From NCBI GenBank assembly GCA_025936755.1, contig JAICSS010000010.1:1-64000 (forward strand): a stretch of DNA of 64,000 bases, written 5' to 3'. Shown here one piece after another: positions 1 to 7,126 of this stretch. This DNA comes from Solirubrobacterales bacterium (GTDB lineage Bacteria; Actinomycetota; Thermoleophilia; Solirubrobacterales; 70-9). How positions within the stretch are numbered: position 1 is the first letter of the stretch; every line of letters starts with the position of its first letter. A program made the position numbers and the translations under genes. The notes beneath the pieces were generated by a model that was given only the letters and a program-made list of their open reading frames with translations, did not search any database and was not told where the DNA came from.

Positions 1-455
1 ATCGCCGCCGGGGCGTTGATCGTCATCGAGGTGGTGACGCCGCCGAGCGGGATCCCCTCGAAGAGGCGCTCCATGTCGGCGAGGGTGTCGACGGCGACCC
101 CCTCGCGGCCGACCTCGCCGAGGCTGCGGGCGTGGTCGGAGTCGTAGCCCATCAGGGTCGGCATGTCGAAGGCGGTCGAGAGCCCGGTCTGGCCGTGGTC
201 GAGCAGGTAGTGGAAGCGCTCGTTGGTCTCCTCGACCGTGCCGAAGCCGGCGAACTGGCGCATCGTCCAGAGCCGCCCCCGGTACATCGACTCGTACGGG
301 CCGCGGGTGAACGGGTAGGCGCCGGGGGCGCCGATTCGCTCCTCGGCGGCGGGCGCGGCGTCGGCTTCGGTGTAGAGCGGCTCGATCTCCTGGCCGGAGA
401 TCGTCGAGAACTCCGCCTCCCGCTCCACCCGCTTGTCGCCGGAAACCTGGCTCAC
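1..455 (-). CDS. Methylmalonyl-CoA mutase family catalytic subunit, N-terminal part (cut by window edge)
   Basis: This is the first ~151 codons of a methylmalonyl-CoA mutase; the rest lies left of the window. The reverse-strand frame opens at a GTG at 455 and stays open to base 1. It carries the family's N-terminal barrel signatures: a [20 protein letters not shown] stretch (about residues 52-71), the [19 protein letters not shown] block and [11 protein letters not shown]. The enzyme isomerises methylmalonyl-CoA and succinyl-CoA using adenosylcobalamin. A cobalamin adenosyltransferase gene is present at 59.2 kb. It follows the alpha/beta hydrolase gene by 24 nt on the same strand. The B12-binding domain cannot be seen, so whether it is split or fused is unknown. 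Confidence 0.93.
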   Translation of the reverse strand, partial: MSQVSGDKRVEREAEFSTISGQEIEPLYTEADAAPAAEERIGAPGAYPFTRGPYESMYRGRLWTMRQFAGFGTVEETNERFHYLLDHGQTGLSTAFDMPTLMGYDSDHARSLGEVGREGVAVDTLADMERLFEGIPLGGVTTSMTINAPAA

Positions 456-479
456 CGGCCAGTTAGTCTGACAGCGGCC

Positions 480-1298
480 TCAGCCAGCCGCCACGGCGCG
501 CAGCTTCGGCGCCCAGACTTCCTCGAGGAAGTCGTTCAGCTCCTCGTTCAGCCGGGCTGGATCCAGGCGCCACTCGAGGATCGAGTTGGCTTCGACCAGG
601 CGCGCGTTCGGCAGCTCCTCCAGCAGCATCCCGGAGTCGCTGAACGGGTGCAGCGGGTCGCGCGGGTGGCCGACGACCAGCGTCTGCTGCTCGATCTTCA
701 TCCGCTCCTCGCGGTGCGGCGCCGTCTCCCCCAGCAGCAGGCCCTCCAACACGGCCTGCGAGGGGCCCGGGCGCTGGCGGACCCAGTCGAGGCCGATGTC
801 GAGGAGGTAGTTGGTGCGCGGGATCGCGCGGGTGAGGAGCGAGACGCCCTCGAAGACTGGCCGGCCGAGCTTCAGCCCCAGCAGCACCGGGGTGAAGAAC
901 CCGGCGACGGCGGAGAGGGCGTTGTCGAGGACCGGCATCTCGATGAACAGCGCCCGCGCCCGCTCCGGGTCGTGCACCGCCAGCTCGAGCGCGATGTTGG
1001 CCCCCAGCGAAGTGCCGCCGACGACCGCGCTCTCCTCGCCCAGGTGGTCGAGCAGCGCCACCAGCTGCCGCGCGAACAGCGGCATCGAGTAGAGCCGCAG
1101 GTCCTCCGGCCGGTCCGAGCGCCCGTGCCCGAGCATGTCGACGGTGACGACCCGGTTCCCCCGCTCCGCCAGCTCCGGCCCCAGGCGGTCGAACATGTGC
1201 CGGTTCATCAGCAGCCCGTGGACGAGGACGATCAGCCGTTTGCCCGACCCGTAGACGTCATACGAGATCCGGTGCCCCTCGTAGCGAAACTCTCCCAT
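480..1298 (-). CDS. Alpha/beta-fold hydrolase
   Basis: A 272-residue soluble hydrolase. The oxyanion-loop motif VLVHGLLMNR lies near residue 27, a GHGRSD segment follows, and the nucleophile elbow is GGTSLG with Ser about residue 98. The fold and motifs match lipase/esterase/dehalogenase-like hydrolases; the substrate cannot be told. The frame is open further upstream, but the ATG at 1298 is preferred because the protein then begins at the first core strand and the 58-codon gene upstream ends 10 nt before it. No good Shine-Dalgarno is visible, which suggests coupling to that gene. Confidence 0.85.
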   Translation of the reverse strand: MGEFRYEGHRISYDVYGSGKRLIVLVHGLLMNRHMFDRLGPELAERGNRVVTVDMLGHGRSDRPEDLRLYSMPLFARQLVALLDHLGEESAVVGGTSLGANIALELAVHDPERARALFIEMPVLDNALSAVAGFFTPVLLGLKLGRPVFEGVSLLTRAIPRTNYLLDIGLDWVRQRPGPSQAVLEGLLLGETAPHREERMKIEQQTLVVGHPRDPLHPFSDSGMLLEELPNARLVEANSILEWRLDPARLNEELNDFLEEVWAPKLRAVAAG

Positions 1299-1308
1299 GG
1301 AAGGAATG

Positions 1309-1485
1309 CTAGTCGCGCAGGAGACCGGCGCGGCGGAGATTGGCCAAAATCCGCTCCGTCCGCACCCGAGATTCACGAAGGGTCCGGTCGATGTCTTCGC
1401 GGGTTTCCCGAGCGAGTTTGATCACCCGCTGGTTGTTCCGCAGAAGCTCTTCTATTTCCTCTTTCGAGGCAGCGATCTCGGTCAT
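1309..1485 (-). CDS. Small charged helical protein, 58 residues
   Basis: This short gene has an AGGGGAG Shine-Dalgarno 3-4 nt before its ATG and ends 10 nt before the hydrolase start. The product (begins MTEIAASKEEIEELLRNNQR) is almost all charged helix with hydrophobics spaced as in a coiled coil, and has no cysteine, signal peptide or membrane segment. I recognise no family. Its position suggests it is co-transcribed with the hydrolase. It could be a small adaptor or regulator. Evidence for its reality is the ribosome-binding site, the tight spacing and the non-random composition. Confidence 0.6.
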   Translation of the reverse strand: MTEIAASKEEIEELLRNNQRVIKLARETREDIDRTLRESRVRTERILANLRRAGLLRD

Positions 1486-1711
1486 CTTCTCCCCTGCGGT
1501 CTATCACCTGCTGCGTATCCGCAGCAGCGGTTTCGAACTTCGCAATCGTCTCGTTTGCTCTTTGTAGCTTCCTCTTCAAGCGTTGCCTTTCGGCAGCCAA
1601 ATCGGACACCTTCGGATACCTCGACCGGCCCAACCCGCGTAAGCCATTGACGCCGGGAGATCAACGCCACCACCGACAGGGCGACGAATGCGGAGACGAA
1701 GAGTCTCCCCC
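1486..1711 (-). pseudogene. Possible broken membrane-anchored coiled-coil ORF
   Basis: Between the VOC gene and the 58-codon gene no single frame makes a sensible protein, but two joined frames would. One frame reads a membrane helix (LFVSAFVALSVVALIS) ending in RRQWLTRVG. One base later, the neighbouring frame reads RSRYPKVSDLAAERQRLKRK and continues as a typical coiled coil into the next gene. A G-rich stretch (six G at about 1705-1711) gives a ribosome-binding-like site. This may be a decayed gene, a sequencing indel near 1633-1640, or chance. Confidence 0.35.
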
Positions 1712-2338
1712 CTACGGCGGCGTCATCAACGCAACAGGCACGGAAAATCCGGCACTCCTGCGGAGGGTGGCGATGCGGCGGCCGGGCTGGACGGCGGCGC
1801 GGGTCTCGCTGGCGCGGTCGCCGAGGAAGGCGACGGTCCGATCCAGGTCCGGGGCGACGAAGGCGAGGCCCCAGAAGAAGGCGGGGCGGTCGCCTCCGGC
1901 GCGCTCGGTCGCCTCCGGCGGCTCCTGGACCACCTCGAGGATCACCGAGCCGAGGCGGAAGAAGGCCTGGCGCGGCGCTCCGGCCGGCGTCGGCTCCTCA
2001 CGGATTCGCCGCAGGTCGAGGCCGGCGGCCGCAAGAGCGGCGACGGTGCGGTCGAGGTCGGAGCTGATCGCGACGACGTGGTCGAGACCGGTGACGCCGT
2101 TGGGGTGCGCGGGAACTTCGGGCGGCGTAGGTTGATCGCTGTGGCTCGTAGGCAGCCCGTCGAGGTCCAGCGAGTCAAGACCGCGCAGCGACCATCCCTC
2201 GATCCCCCGCTTCCCCTCCCCCTCCACGAAGCGGATCCGGGTATCGCCGGCGACGCAGACGCCTTCCTCGACCGTGAACCCGCAAGCGCTCCATACCTCG
2301 GGAGCATCCGAAACCACCAGCTCGTCAAGCGTCGCCAC
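1712..2338 (-). CDS. VOC (glyoxalase-like) superfamily protein
   Basis: About 208 residues. The central region TGLDHVVAISSDLDRTVAAL begins a betaalphabetabetabeta unit of the vicinal-oxygen-chelate superfamily, and a second unit appears at WGLAFVAPDLDRTVAFL. The segment FFRLGSVILEVVQ supplies the usual Glu ligand position. VOC members are metal-dependent lyases, dioxygenases or resistance proteins; the substrate here is unknown. The GTG at 2338 (VATLDELVV) is preferred because upstream extensions run through a long inverted repeat. The N-terminal ~75 residues are not obviously VOC. Confidence 0.75.
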   Translation of the reverse strand: MATLDELVVSDAPEVWSACGFTVEEGVCVAGDTRIRFVEGEGKRGIEGWSLRGLDSLDLDGLPTSHSDQPTPPEVPAHPNGVTGLDHVVAISSDLDRTVAALAAAGLDLRRIREEPTPAGAPRQAFFRLGSVILEVVQEPPEATERAGGDRPAFFWGLAFVAPDLDRTVAFLGDRASETRAAVQPGRRIATLRRSAGFSVPVALMTPP

Positions 2339-2351
2339 CCTGTCACCGTAA

Positions 2352-2399
2352 TGGCGTGTCGCTTTTGTAGTCCTATAGGGGGACAAAAGCGACACGCCA
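2352..2399. repeat. 17-bp perfect inverted repeat, divergent intergenic
   Basis: The arms are 2352-2368 (TGGCGTGTCGCTTTTGT) and 2383-2399, exact reverse complements, with a 14-nt spacer that itself contains CCTATAGG. The repeat occupies most of the gap between the VOC gene (leftward) and the DUF1810 gene (rightward, start 2403). It has no T-run beside either arm, so it does not look like a standard terminator. It could be an operator, a REP-like dispersed repeat or a small mobile-element remnant. Confidence 0.9.
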
Positions 2400-2402
2400 C
2401 CA

Positions 2403-2825
2403 ATGGACACCTACGACCTCCAACGCTTCATCGACGCCCAAGAAGAAGGCGGCACCTACAAACGGGCGCTTGCCGAGCTGCACACCGGCCATAAGGCCAG
2501 CCATTGGATGTGGTTTGTCTTTCCGCAGCGGGCCGGGCTCGGCCAGAGCGCAATGTCGCGCACCTACGCGATCGCCTCGGCCGCTGAGGCGCGCGCCTAC
2601 TTTGAGCACCCGGTCCTCGGGTCGCGCCTGGTCGAGTGCAGCGAGGCCCTGCTCCCCCACCGCGACAGATCAGCGCAAGGGATCCTCGGCGGGATCGACG
2701 CAACAAAGCTGCGCTCGTCGATGACCCTGTTCGCTGCCGTCGCTCCCGAGCAGCCGGTCTTCCAGCGCGTCCTCGACCGCTACTTCGACGGCGAGGCCGA
2801 CTCGGCCACCGCGGACCGGCTCTGA
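2403..2825 (+). CDS. DUF1810 family protein
   Basis: A 140-residue protein typical of DUF1810: N-terminal DLQRFIDAQ, then the hallmark SHWMWFVFPQRAGLGQS, the TYAIASAAEARAYFEHPVLG region and the KLRSSMTLF segment. The biochemical role of the family is not established. No Shine-Dalgarno separates the ATG from the inverted repeat that ends 3 nt upstream, so the message may be leaderless or controlled by that repeat. The last 46 nt overlap the convergent GGDEF/HD-GYP gene tail to tail. Confidence 0.88.
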   Translation: MDTYDLQRFIDAQEEGGTYKRALAELHTGHKASHWMWFVFPQRAGLGQSAMSRTYAIASAAEARAYFEHPVLGSRLVECSEALLPHRDRSAQGILGGIDATKLRSSMTLFAAVAPEQPVFQRVLDRYFDGEADSATADRL

Positions 2826-4816
2826 GCCAGGGCCGGCACGACCTTCTCGGCGAAGCACTTGACGAGGTCGGGGTCGAACTGGGTGCCGGCGCCGGCGCGA
2901 AGCTCCTCCAGCGCCTGCCCGCTGCTCATCGCCGGCCGGTAGGGGCGGCCTTCGGTCATCGCGTTGTAGGCGTCGCAGATGAGGATGACGCGGGAGCCCT
3001 GGGGGATGTCGCGGCCGGAGAGGCCGTCGGGGTAGCCGGAGCCGTCCCAGCGCTCGTGGGTCGAGCGGACGAGGGCGGCGACGGGGCCGAGCGCCGGGGC
3101 CGCGTCGAGGACGCGCTGGCCGACCAGGGTGTGCTTGCGCATCAGCGCCCACTCTTCGTCGGAGAGGGAGGCCGGCTTGTGGAGGATCTCGTCGGGGATC
3201 GCGATCTTGCCGATGTCGTGCAGCTCGGCCGCCCGCACGAGGACGTCGAGCTCCTCGGACTCGAGGCCGAGGGTGCGGCCGAAGGCGGAGGCCAGGTGCC
3301 CGACTCCGTCGAGGTGGCGCTCCAGCTCCGGCTCGCGCTCGTGCAGGACGCGCAGCAGCACCCCCCGGGTCTGGCTCTGCGCCGAGCCCGCCCGCATCCC
3401 CTTCTTCGAGTACATCCGCTTGTCGGCGAGGCGCAGCGCGTCGGTCGCGGTCACCACCTCGACCGGGATCAGCACCTTGCCCCAGGAGGCGCCGACCTCG
3501 AAGCCCTGGCCGCTTTCCGTCAGCGCTTCCTCGGCGACGTTGCAGATCGCTTCCGCCGGCAGCCTGCGGGTCGCCGCGAGGATGCAGAACTCGTCGCCGC
3601 CGAGCCGGTAGGCGCGGCCGTCGGGCGCCACCGCCTCGGCGAGCTGCGTCCCGAGCCGGCGCAGGAGGTCGTCGCCGGCGGGGTGGCCGAAGCCGTCGTT
3701 GTAGGCCTTGAAGCCGTCGAGGTCGAAGAGGGCGAGGACCATCGCCTCCGGCGGGCTGGCGGAGACGGCGCGGTCGAGGTCGGCCATCAGCGCCCGCCGG
3801 TTGGCGAGGCCGGTGAGGGCGTCGGTGACGGCCTCGTCCTGGCTGGCGACGAGCATCCGCATGTTCAGGTTGAAGGTGATCACGAGACGGGCCAGGACCG
3901 CAAGCAGGCAGGCGACGCCGAGGGCGACCGCGACGGCGCCGATGTGGACGAAGCTGCCGGCCGCGAGCAGCGAGACCCCGGCCAGCGCCATCGCGATCGG
4001 GACGACGATCCGGCGCTTGTCGGTCCGCGCGATCGCGGCGTCGAACCCGGTGGCAGGCAGCCAGGACGCGGCCGCCAGCAGGAGGAAGGCGAGCGGCCAG
4101 CCGACGCTGGCGAGGTTGAGCGCGGTGGTCGACTGCCCGGCGACGGAGAGGTAGACGACGTCGCAGGCGCCGAAGAGGAGCAGCGCGGCGGCGATCAGCA
4201 ACCAGGTCCCCCCGGCCCGCCAGCGCGAGGCGGCGAAGGCGCCGCTGAGGAGGCCGAGCAGGACGACGTCCATGCACGGATAGGCGAGGCTGACGGCGAC
4301 CCCGAGCGGGCTGCCGCCGAGCGCTTCGAGGACCGGTGGGAAGACCAGCGCCGCGGCGACCCCGGCGACCGCGAGCGCCCCGATCACCCCGTCGACCCAG
4401 GCGAGCGGCTCGAGATGCGCGATCCGGGCCCGGAGGAGGAAGACCAGGGCGAGGAAGCTGGCCGGATAGAAGGCGAGGAAGAGCAGGTCGGCGGGCGAGG
4501 GGAACGGCGCCGGGCTGGCGTAGTAGAGGACGACCGAGTAATAGGTCTGACCCAGCGCCCAGAGCAGCATCCCGAGGCCGAGCGCGAGCCACGCCCTGCG
4601 CTCGGCGGGGGCGGCCAGGGCGCGCCAGAGAACCGCGATCGCGGCGCCGAGGACGACGGCGTCGTAGACCCAGCGTCCGGCCGCGTCCTGCAGCCGGGCG
4701 TCGCCGAGTTCCCAGAGGATCACCGCCGCGTAGAACGCGAGCAGGCCTCCGAGCAGGCCGATACAGGCAAAGGCGATTTTTCGCGACCGCGCGGGCCACG
4801 TAGACGATATGTCCAC
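2780..4816 (-). CDS. Membrane GGDEF/HD-GYP hybrid cyclic-di-GMP protein
   Basis: About 678 residues. Residues 12-310 form some eight membrane helices. A GGDEF domain follows (about 325-475) with an intact GGDEF at 406-410; the product-inhibition RxxD site is not seen five residues before it. An HD-GYP phosphodiesterase domain occupies about 485-660, with HD at 533-534 (HDIGKIAIPDEI), HERWDGSGYPDG at 587-598 and downstream conserved residues. It could thus both make and break cyclic-di-GMP, or use GGDEF as a GTP-binding regulator. The GTG at 4816 is the best start I see; no strong ribosome-binding site supports it. Confidence 0.9.
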   Translation of the reverse strand: MDISSTWPARSRKIAFACIGLLGGLLAFYAAVILWELGDARLQDAAGRWVYDAVVLGAAIAVLWRALAAPAERRAWLALGLGMLLWALGQTYYSVVLYYASPAPFPSPADLLFLAFYPASFLALVFLLRARIAHLEPLAWVDGVIGALAVAGVAAALVFPPVLEALGGSPLGVAVSLAYPCMDVVLLGLLSGAFAASRWRAGGTWLLIAAALLLFGACDVVYLSVAGQSTTALNLASVGWPLAFLLLAAASWLPATGFDAAIARTDKRRIVVPIAMALAGVSLLAAGSFVHIGAVAVALGVACLLAVLARLVITFNLNMRMLVASQDEAVTDALTGLANRRALMADLDRAVSASPPEAMVLALFDLDGFKAYNDGFGHPAGDDLLRRLGTQLAEAVAPDGRAYRLGGDEFCILAATRRLPAEAICNVAEEALTESGQGFEVGASWGKVLIPVEVVTATDALRLADKRMYSKKGMRAGSAQSQTRGVLLRVLHEREPELERHLDGVGHLASAFGRTLGLESEELDVLVRAAELHDIGKIAIPDEILHKPASLSDEEWALMRKHTLVGQRVLDAAPALGPVAALVRSTHERWDGSGYPDGLSGRDIPQGSRVILICDAYNAMTEGRPYRPAMSSGQALEELRAGAGTQFDPDLVKCFAEKVVPALAQSRSAVAESASPSK

Positions 4817-4869
4817 CGCGAGTACATCGGCGGCTTTTTCCAATGACTTGAGCCGAAGTAGGGGCCGGA

Positions 4870-5493
4870 CTAGAGGCGCGCGGCCTCGCCCTTCCGCTTG
4901 ATCAGCAGCCACTGCGGCTTCTCCCCGCCCCGCGTCCGCTGCAGCGCGAAGCCGCCCTCGAGCTTCTCGCCGTGGAGGACGAAGACGGCGTGACCGCGCT
5001 CCAGCGCCTCGGGCCAGGGCACACGGCCGCCCTGCTCGTAGGTGCCGCGATCCCAGATGGCGACCTTGCCGCCGTCGATCTCGCCCTCGAAGTCGTTGTA
5101 GGCGAGCGAGTGGTCCCCGACCTCGATCGCCAGTCGCTTCACCGCCGGGTCCATCGAGGGTTCCTTCGGCACCGCCCAGGAGCGCATGACGCCGCCGACC
5201 TCGAGCCGCAGGTCGAAGTGGTGCGCGGTCGCCCAGTGCTCCTGGACGACGAAGACGCCGGCGCTGACGCCGCGGACGGCGAACTGCTCGTGGCCCTCGA
5301 CCTTGGCCTTCTCGACGTCGACCGCCTCGACCTGCGCCGGCGGCGGCCCGTCCCCGAGGAACGCGACCAGCCGCTTCACCGCCGGCTCCGGCCCCTCCGC
5401 GTGGATCGCGACCGTCCCGTCCTCGGCGTTGCGGACCCAGCCGAGGACGCCGAGCCGGTCCGCCTCGGCGACCGTCGCTTCGCGGAATCCCAC
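4870..5493 (-). CDS. Acylphosphatase (N-truncated) fused to LigD-type 3'-phosphoesterase domain
   Basis: Residues 1-75 match acylphosphatase from mid P-loop onward: GFR supplies the catalytic Arg and GWVRN the catalytic Asn, followed by AEGPEPAVKRLV. Residues 80-200 match the phosphoesterase domain of LigD: FVVQEHWATAHHFDLRLE with the metal-binding HxDLRLE, SWAVPKEPS, then IWDRGTYE. That domain trims 3' phosphates/ribonucleotides at DNA ends in bacterial end joining. The readable frame starts at GTG 5493, just 3' of an in-frame TAG at 5497-5499 that separates it from the missing acylphosphatase N-terminus. No LigD polymerase or ligase domain is nearby. Confidence 0.8.
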   Translation of the reverse strand: MGFREATVAEADRLGVLGWVRNAEDGTVAIHAEGPEPAVKRLVAFLGDGPPPAQVEAVDVEKAKVEGHEQFAVRGVSAGVFVVQEHWATAHHFDLRLEVGGVMRSWAVPKEPSMDPAVKRLAIEVGDHSLAYNDFEGEIDGGKVAIWDRGTYEQGGRVPWPEALERGHAVFVLHGEKLEGGFALQRTRGGEKPQWLLIKRKGEAARL

Positions 5494-5496
5494 TCC

Positions 5497-5547
5497 CTAG
5501 ACCCCGCCCTTCACGACCGCCCGGATCGCCGTCTTCGCCTCGTTCAC
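5497..5547 (-). pseudogene. Detached acylphosphatase N-terminus, ended by TAG
   Basis: Sixteen codons from GTG 5547 (VNEAKTAIRAVVKGGV) then TAG, in the same frame as the fusion gene downstream. Joined, the sequence reads KGGV-stop-GVGFR, matching the family P-loop GRVQGVGFR with the stop exactly at the conserved Gln. A single C-to-T change (CAG to TAG) explains it. Either the acylphosphatase is dead, translation restarts at 5493, or the base is an error. The remaining 5548-5657 holds nothing else I recognise. Confidence 0.65.
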
Positions 5548-5657
5548 AACCCACAGGGTGTCAATCGCCGCGGCCCCTGGTTCGCCAACCCCGCCCCCAT
5601 GGCGCCCGGTTGCGACGGCCCCTAGCCAGACAACCAAGGCGGTGAGATAGTGAGCAG

Positions 5658-6458
5658 GTGAGGGCGCACGGGTGCATCGACTCGGCCGCCGGCCTCGGCA
5701 GCGACGGCCACGCCTGCTGGGGGTTCGAGCGGCAGGAGGAGTTCGTCGCGGCCGCCCTCGACTTCCTCGCCGACGGGCTCCGCTACGGGCAGCGGCTGGC
5801 CTACGTCGGCGCCGAGCCGATCGAGGAGCAGCGCCGGTGCCTGGCGCCGCTCGGCGACGTCGAGAGGATGGTCGACTCCGGGATGCTGCAGCTGTTCCAG
5901 CTCGGCGATCTTTACCGAGTCGGCGAGGCGGTCGACCCCGAGGTTCAGATCGCCACCTACATGGCGGCCGTCGACGCCGCGCTCGCCGAGGGCTACAAGG
6001 GGCTGCGGGTCGCGGCGGAGGTGACCGACCTCGTCTCGGCCCCGCAGACCTGGGCGGCCCATCTTCGCTGGGAGAGCGCCGCCGACCGGGTCCTCGCGCC
6101 CAGATCCGTCTCTGCCCTCTGCGGCTACCGCCGCGACGCGCTGCCGCCGCAGCTGCTCGCCGACCTGGCCGCGGTCCACCCTGCCGCCAATGCCGCCGCC
6201 AAGGCCCCGCCCTTCCACCTCTTCGGCGAAGACGGCGAGCTGGTCCTCTGCGGCGAAGTCGACCTCTTCTCCAGCGACGCGCTCGAGCGCATCCTCGACG
6301 CCGCCGCCGGCGAGGGCGAGCCGGCCTCGCTCAACCTCGAGGCGCTCGAGTTCATCGACCACCACGGAGTCGAAGCCCTCGCCCGCCACGGCTGCCGCGT
6401 CCGCAACGCGCCGCCGGTCGTCGACCGCCTCCGCAGGCTGCTCGAGCTGAACCTCTGA
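5658..6458 (+). CDS. MEDS sensory domain plus STAS domain protein
   Basis: A 266-residue protein. Residues 15-175 fit the MEDS (methanogen/methylotroph, DcmR-type) sensory domain: HACWGFERQEEFVAAALDFLADGL, then GQRLAYVG, and LRVAAEVTDLV with an SALCGYRRD near the end. Residues 185-266 form a STAS-like domain (HLFGEDGELVLCGEVDLFSS ... LNLEALEFIDHHGVEAL) like anti-sigma antagonists, but the usual phosphorylated Ser/Thr position reads His-His. This suggests a signalling partner for an RsbW-type kinase, such as the one at 41.0 kb. The start is GTG 5658. Confidence 0.82.
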   Translation: MRAHGCIDSAAGLGSDGHACWGFERQEEFVAAALDFLADGLRYGQRLAYVGAEPIEEQRRCLAPLGDVERMVDSGMLQLFQLGDLYRVGEAVDPEVQIATYMAAVDAALAEGYKGLRVAAEVTDLVSAPQTWAAHLRWESAADRVLAPRSVSALCGYRRDALPPQLLADLAAVHPAANAAAKAPPFHLFGEDGELVLCGEVDLFSSDALERILDAAAGEGEPASLNLEALEFIDHHGVEALARHGCRVRNAPPVVDRLRRLLELNL

Positions 6459-6493
6459 GCCGGCGGGCGGTCGCCCCCTGTAAGGATGGCGGC

Positions 6494-7126
6494 GTGCCCG
6501 AGCCGCCCGAAACGCTCTCCGGCGACCCGACGCTCGAGCTGCCCGAGCTCGAGGCCCCGCCCGAGGACCCGCTGCCGCTGCTGGAGCGCTGGCTGCGGCT
6601 CGCGGAGGAACGGCGCGTGCGGGAGCCACGGGCGCTGGCCCTGGCCACCGCCGACGCAGAGGGGCGGCCGTCGAGCCGCATCCTCCTGCTCAAGCAGGCG
6701 ACTCCGTTCCTCGTCTTCGCCGGCAGCTACGAGAGCCGCAAGGGTCGCGACCTCGCCGCCAACCCCCGCGCGGCGGGCACGCTTTACTGGCGCGAGACCC
6801 TGCAGCAGATCTCAATCGAGGGACCGGTGCGGAGGTTGAGCGAGGCGGAGTCGGACGCGCTGTTCGCAGAGCGGCCGCAGGCGGCGCAGGCGACTGCGGT
6901 CGCCTCCAGGCAGGGCGAGCCTCTGAGCGCGCCGGCAGAGCTACGGCGCGAGGCGGCCGCGGTCGCCGCAGAGGCCGGGCCGCTGACCCGCCCGCCCCAC
7001 TGGGGCGGCTACCGCCTCGACCCCGACCTGATCGAGTTCTGGCACGGCAGCCCCGACCGCCTCCACCGTCGCCTCCTCTATGTGAGGACGGGCGGCACCT
7101 GGCGGCACCGTCGCCTGCAGCCCTAG
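6494..7126 (+). CDS. pdxH: Pyridoxamine 5'-phosphate oxidase
   Basis: A 210-residue FMN enzyme oxidising pyridoxamine/pyridoxine phosphate to pyridoxal phosphate. Family motifs in order: LATADAEGRPSSRILLLK, FAGSYESRKGRDL, LYWRETLQQISIEGPVRRL, and the C-terminal PxHWGGYRLDPDLIEFWHGSPDRLHRR with conserved Trp, Gly-Gly and Arg residues, ending RLQP. An AAGGA sits 8 nt before GTG 6494, which decides the start. Its stop overlaps the convergent peptidase gene by 4 nt. A long frame upstream of the start is an artefact of GC-rich sequence. Confidence 0.94.
   Translation: MPEPPETLSGDPTLELPELEAPPEDPLPLLERWLRLAEERRVREPRALALATADAEGRPSSRILLLKQATPFLVFAGSYESRKGRDLAANPRAAGTLYWRETLQQISIEGPVRRLSEAESDALFAERPQAAQATAVASRQGEPLSAPAELRREAAAVAAEAGPLTRPPHWGGYRLDPDLIEFWHGSPDRLHRRLLYVRTGGTWRHRRLQP

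Noticed and set aside
2636-4846. Very long open frame on the + strand opposite the GGDEF/HD-GYP gene
   Set aside because: It is rich in Arg, Gly, Asp and Glu with no domain, and mirrors the codons of a clear membrane sensor on the other strand; a GC-rich shadow.
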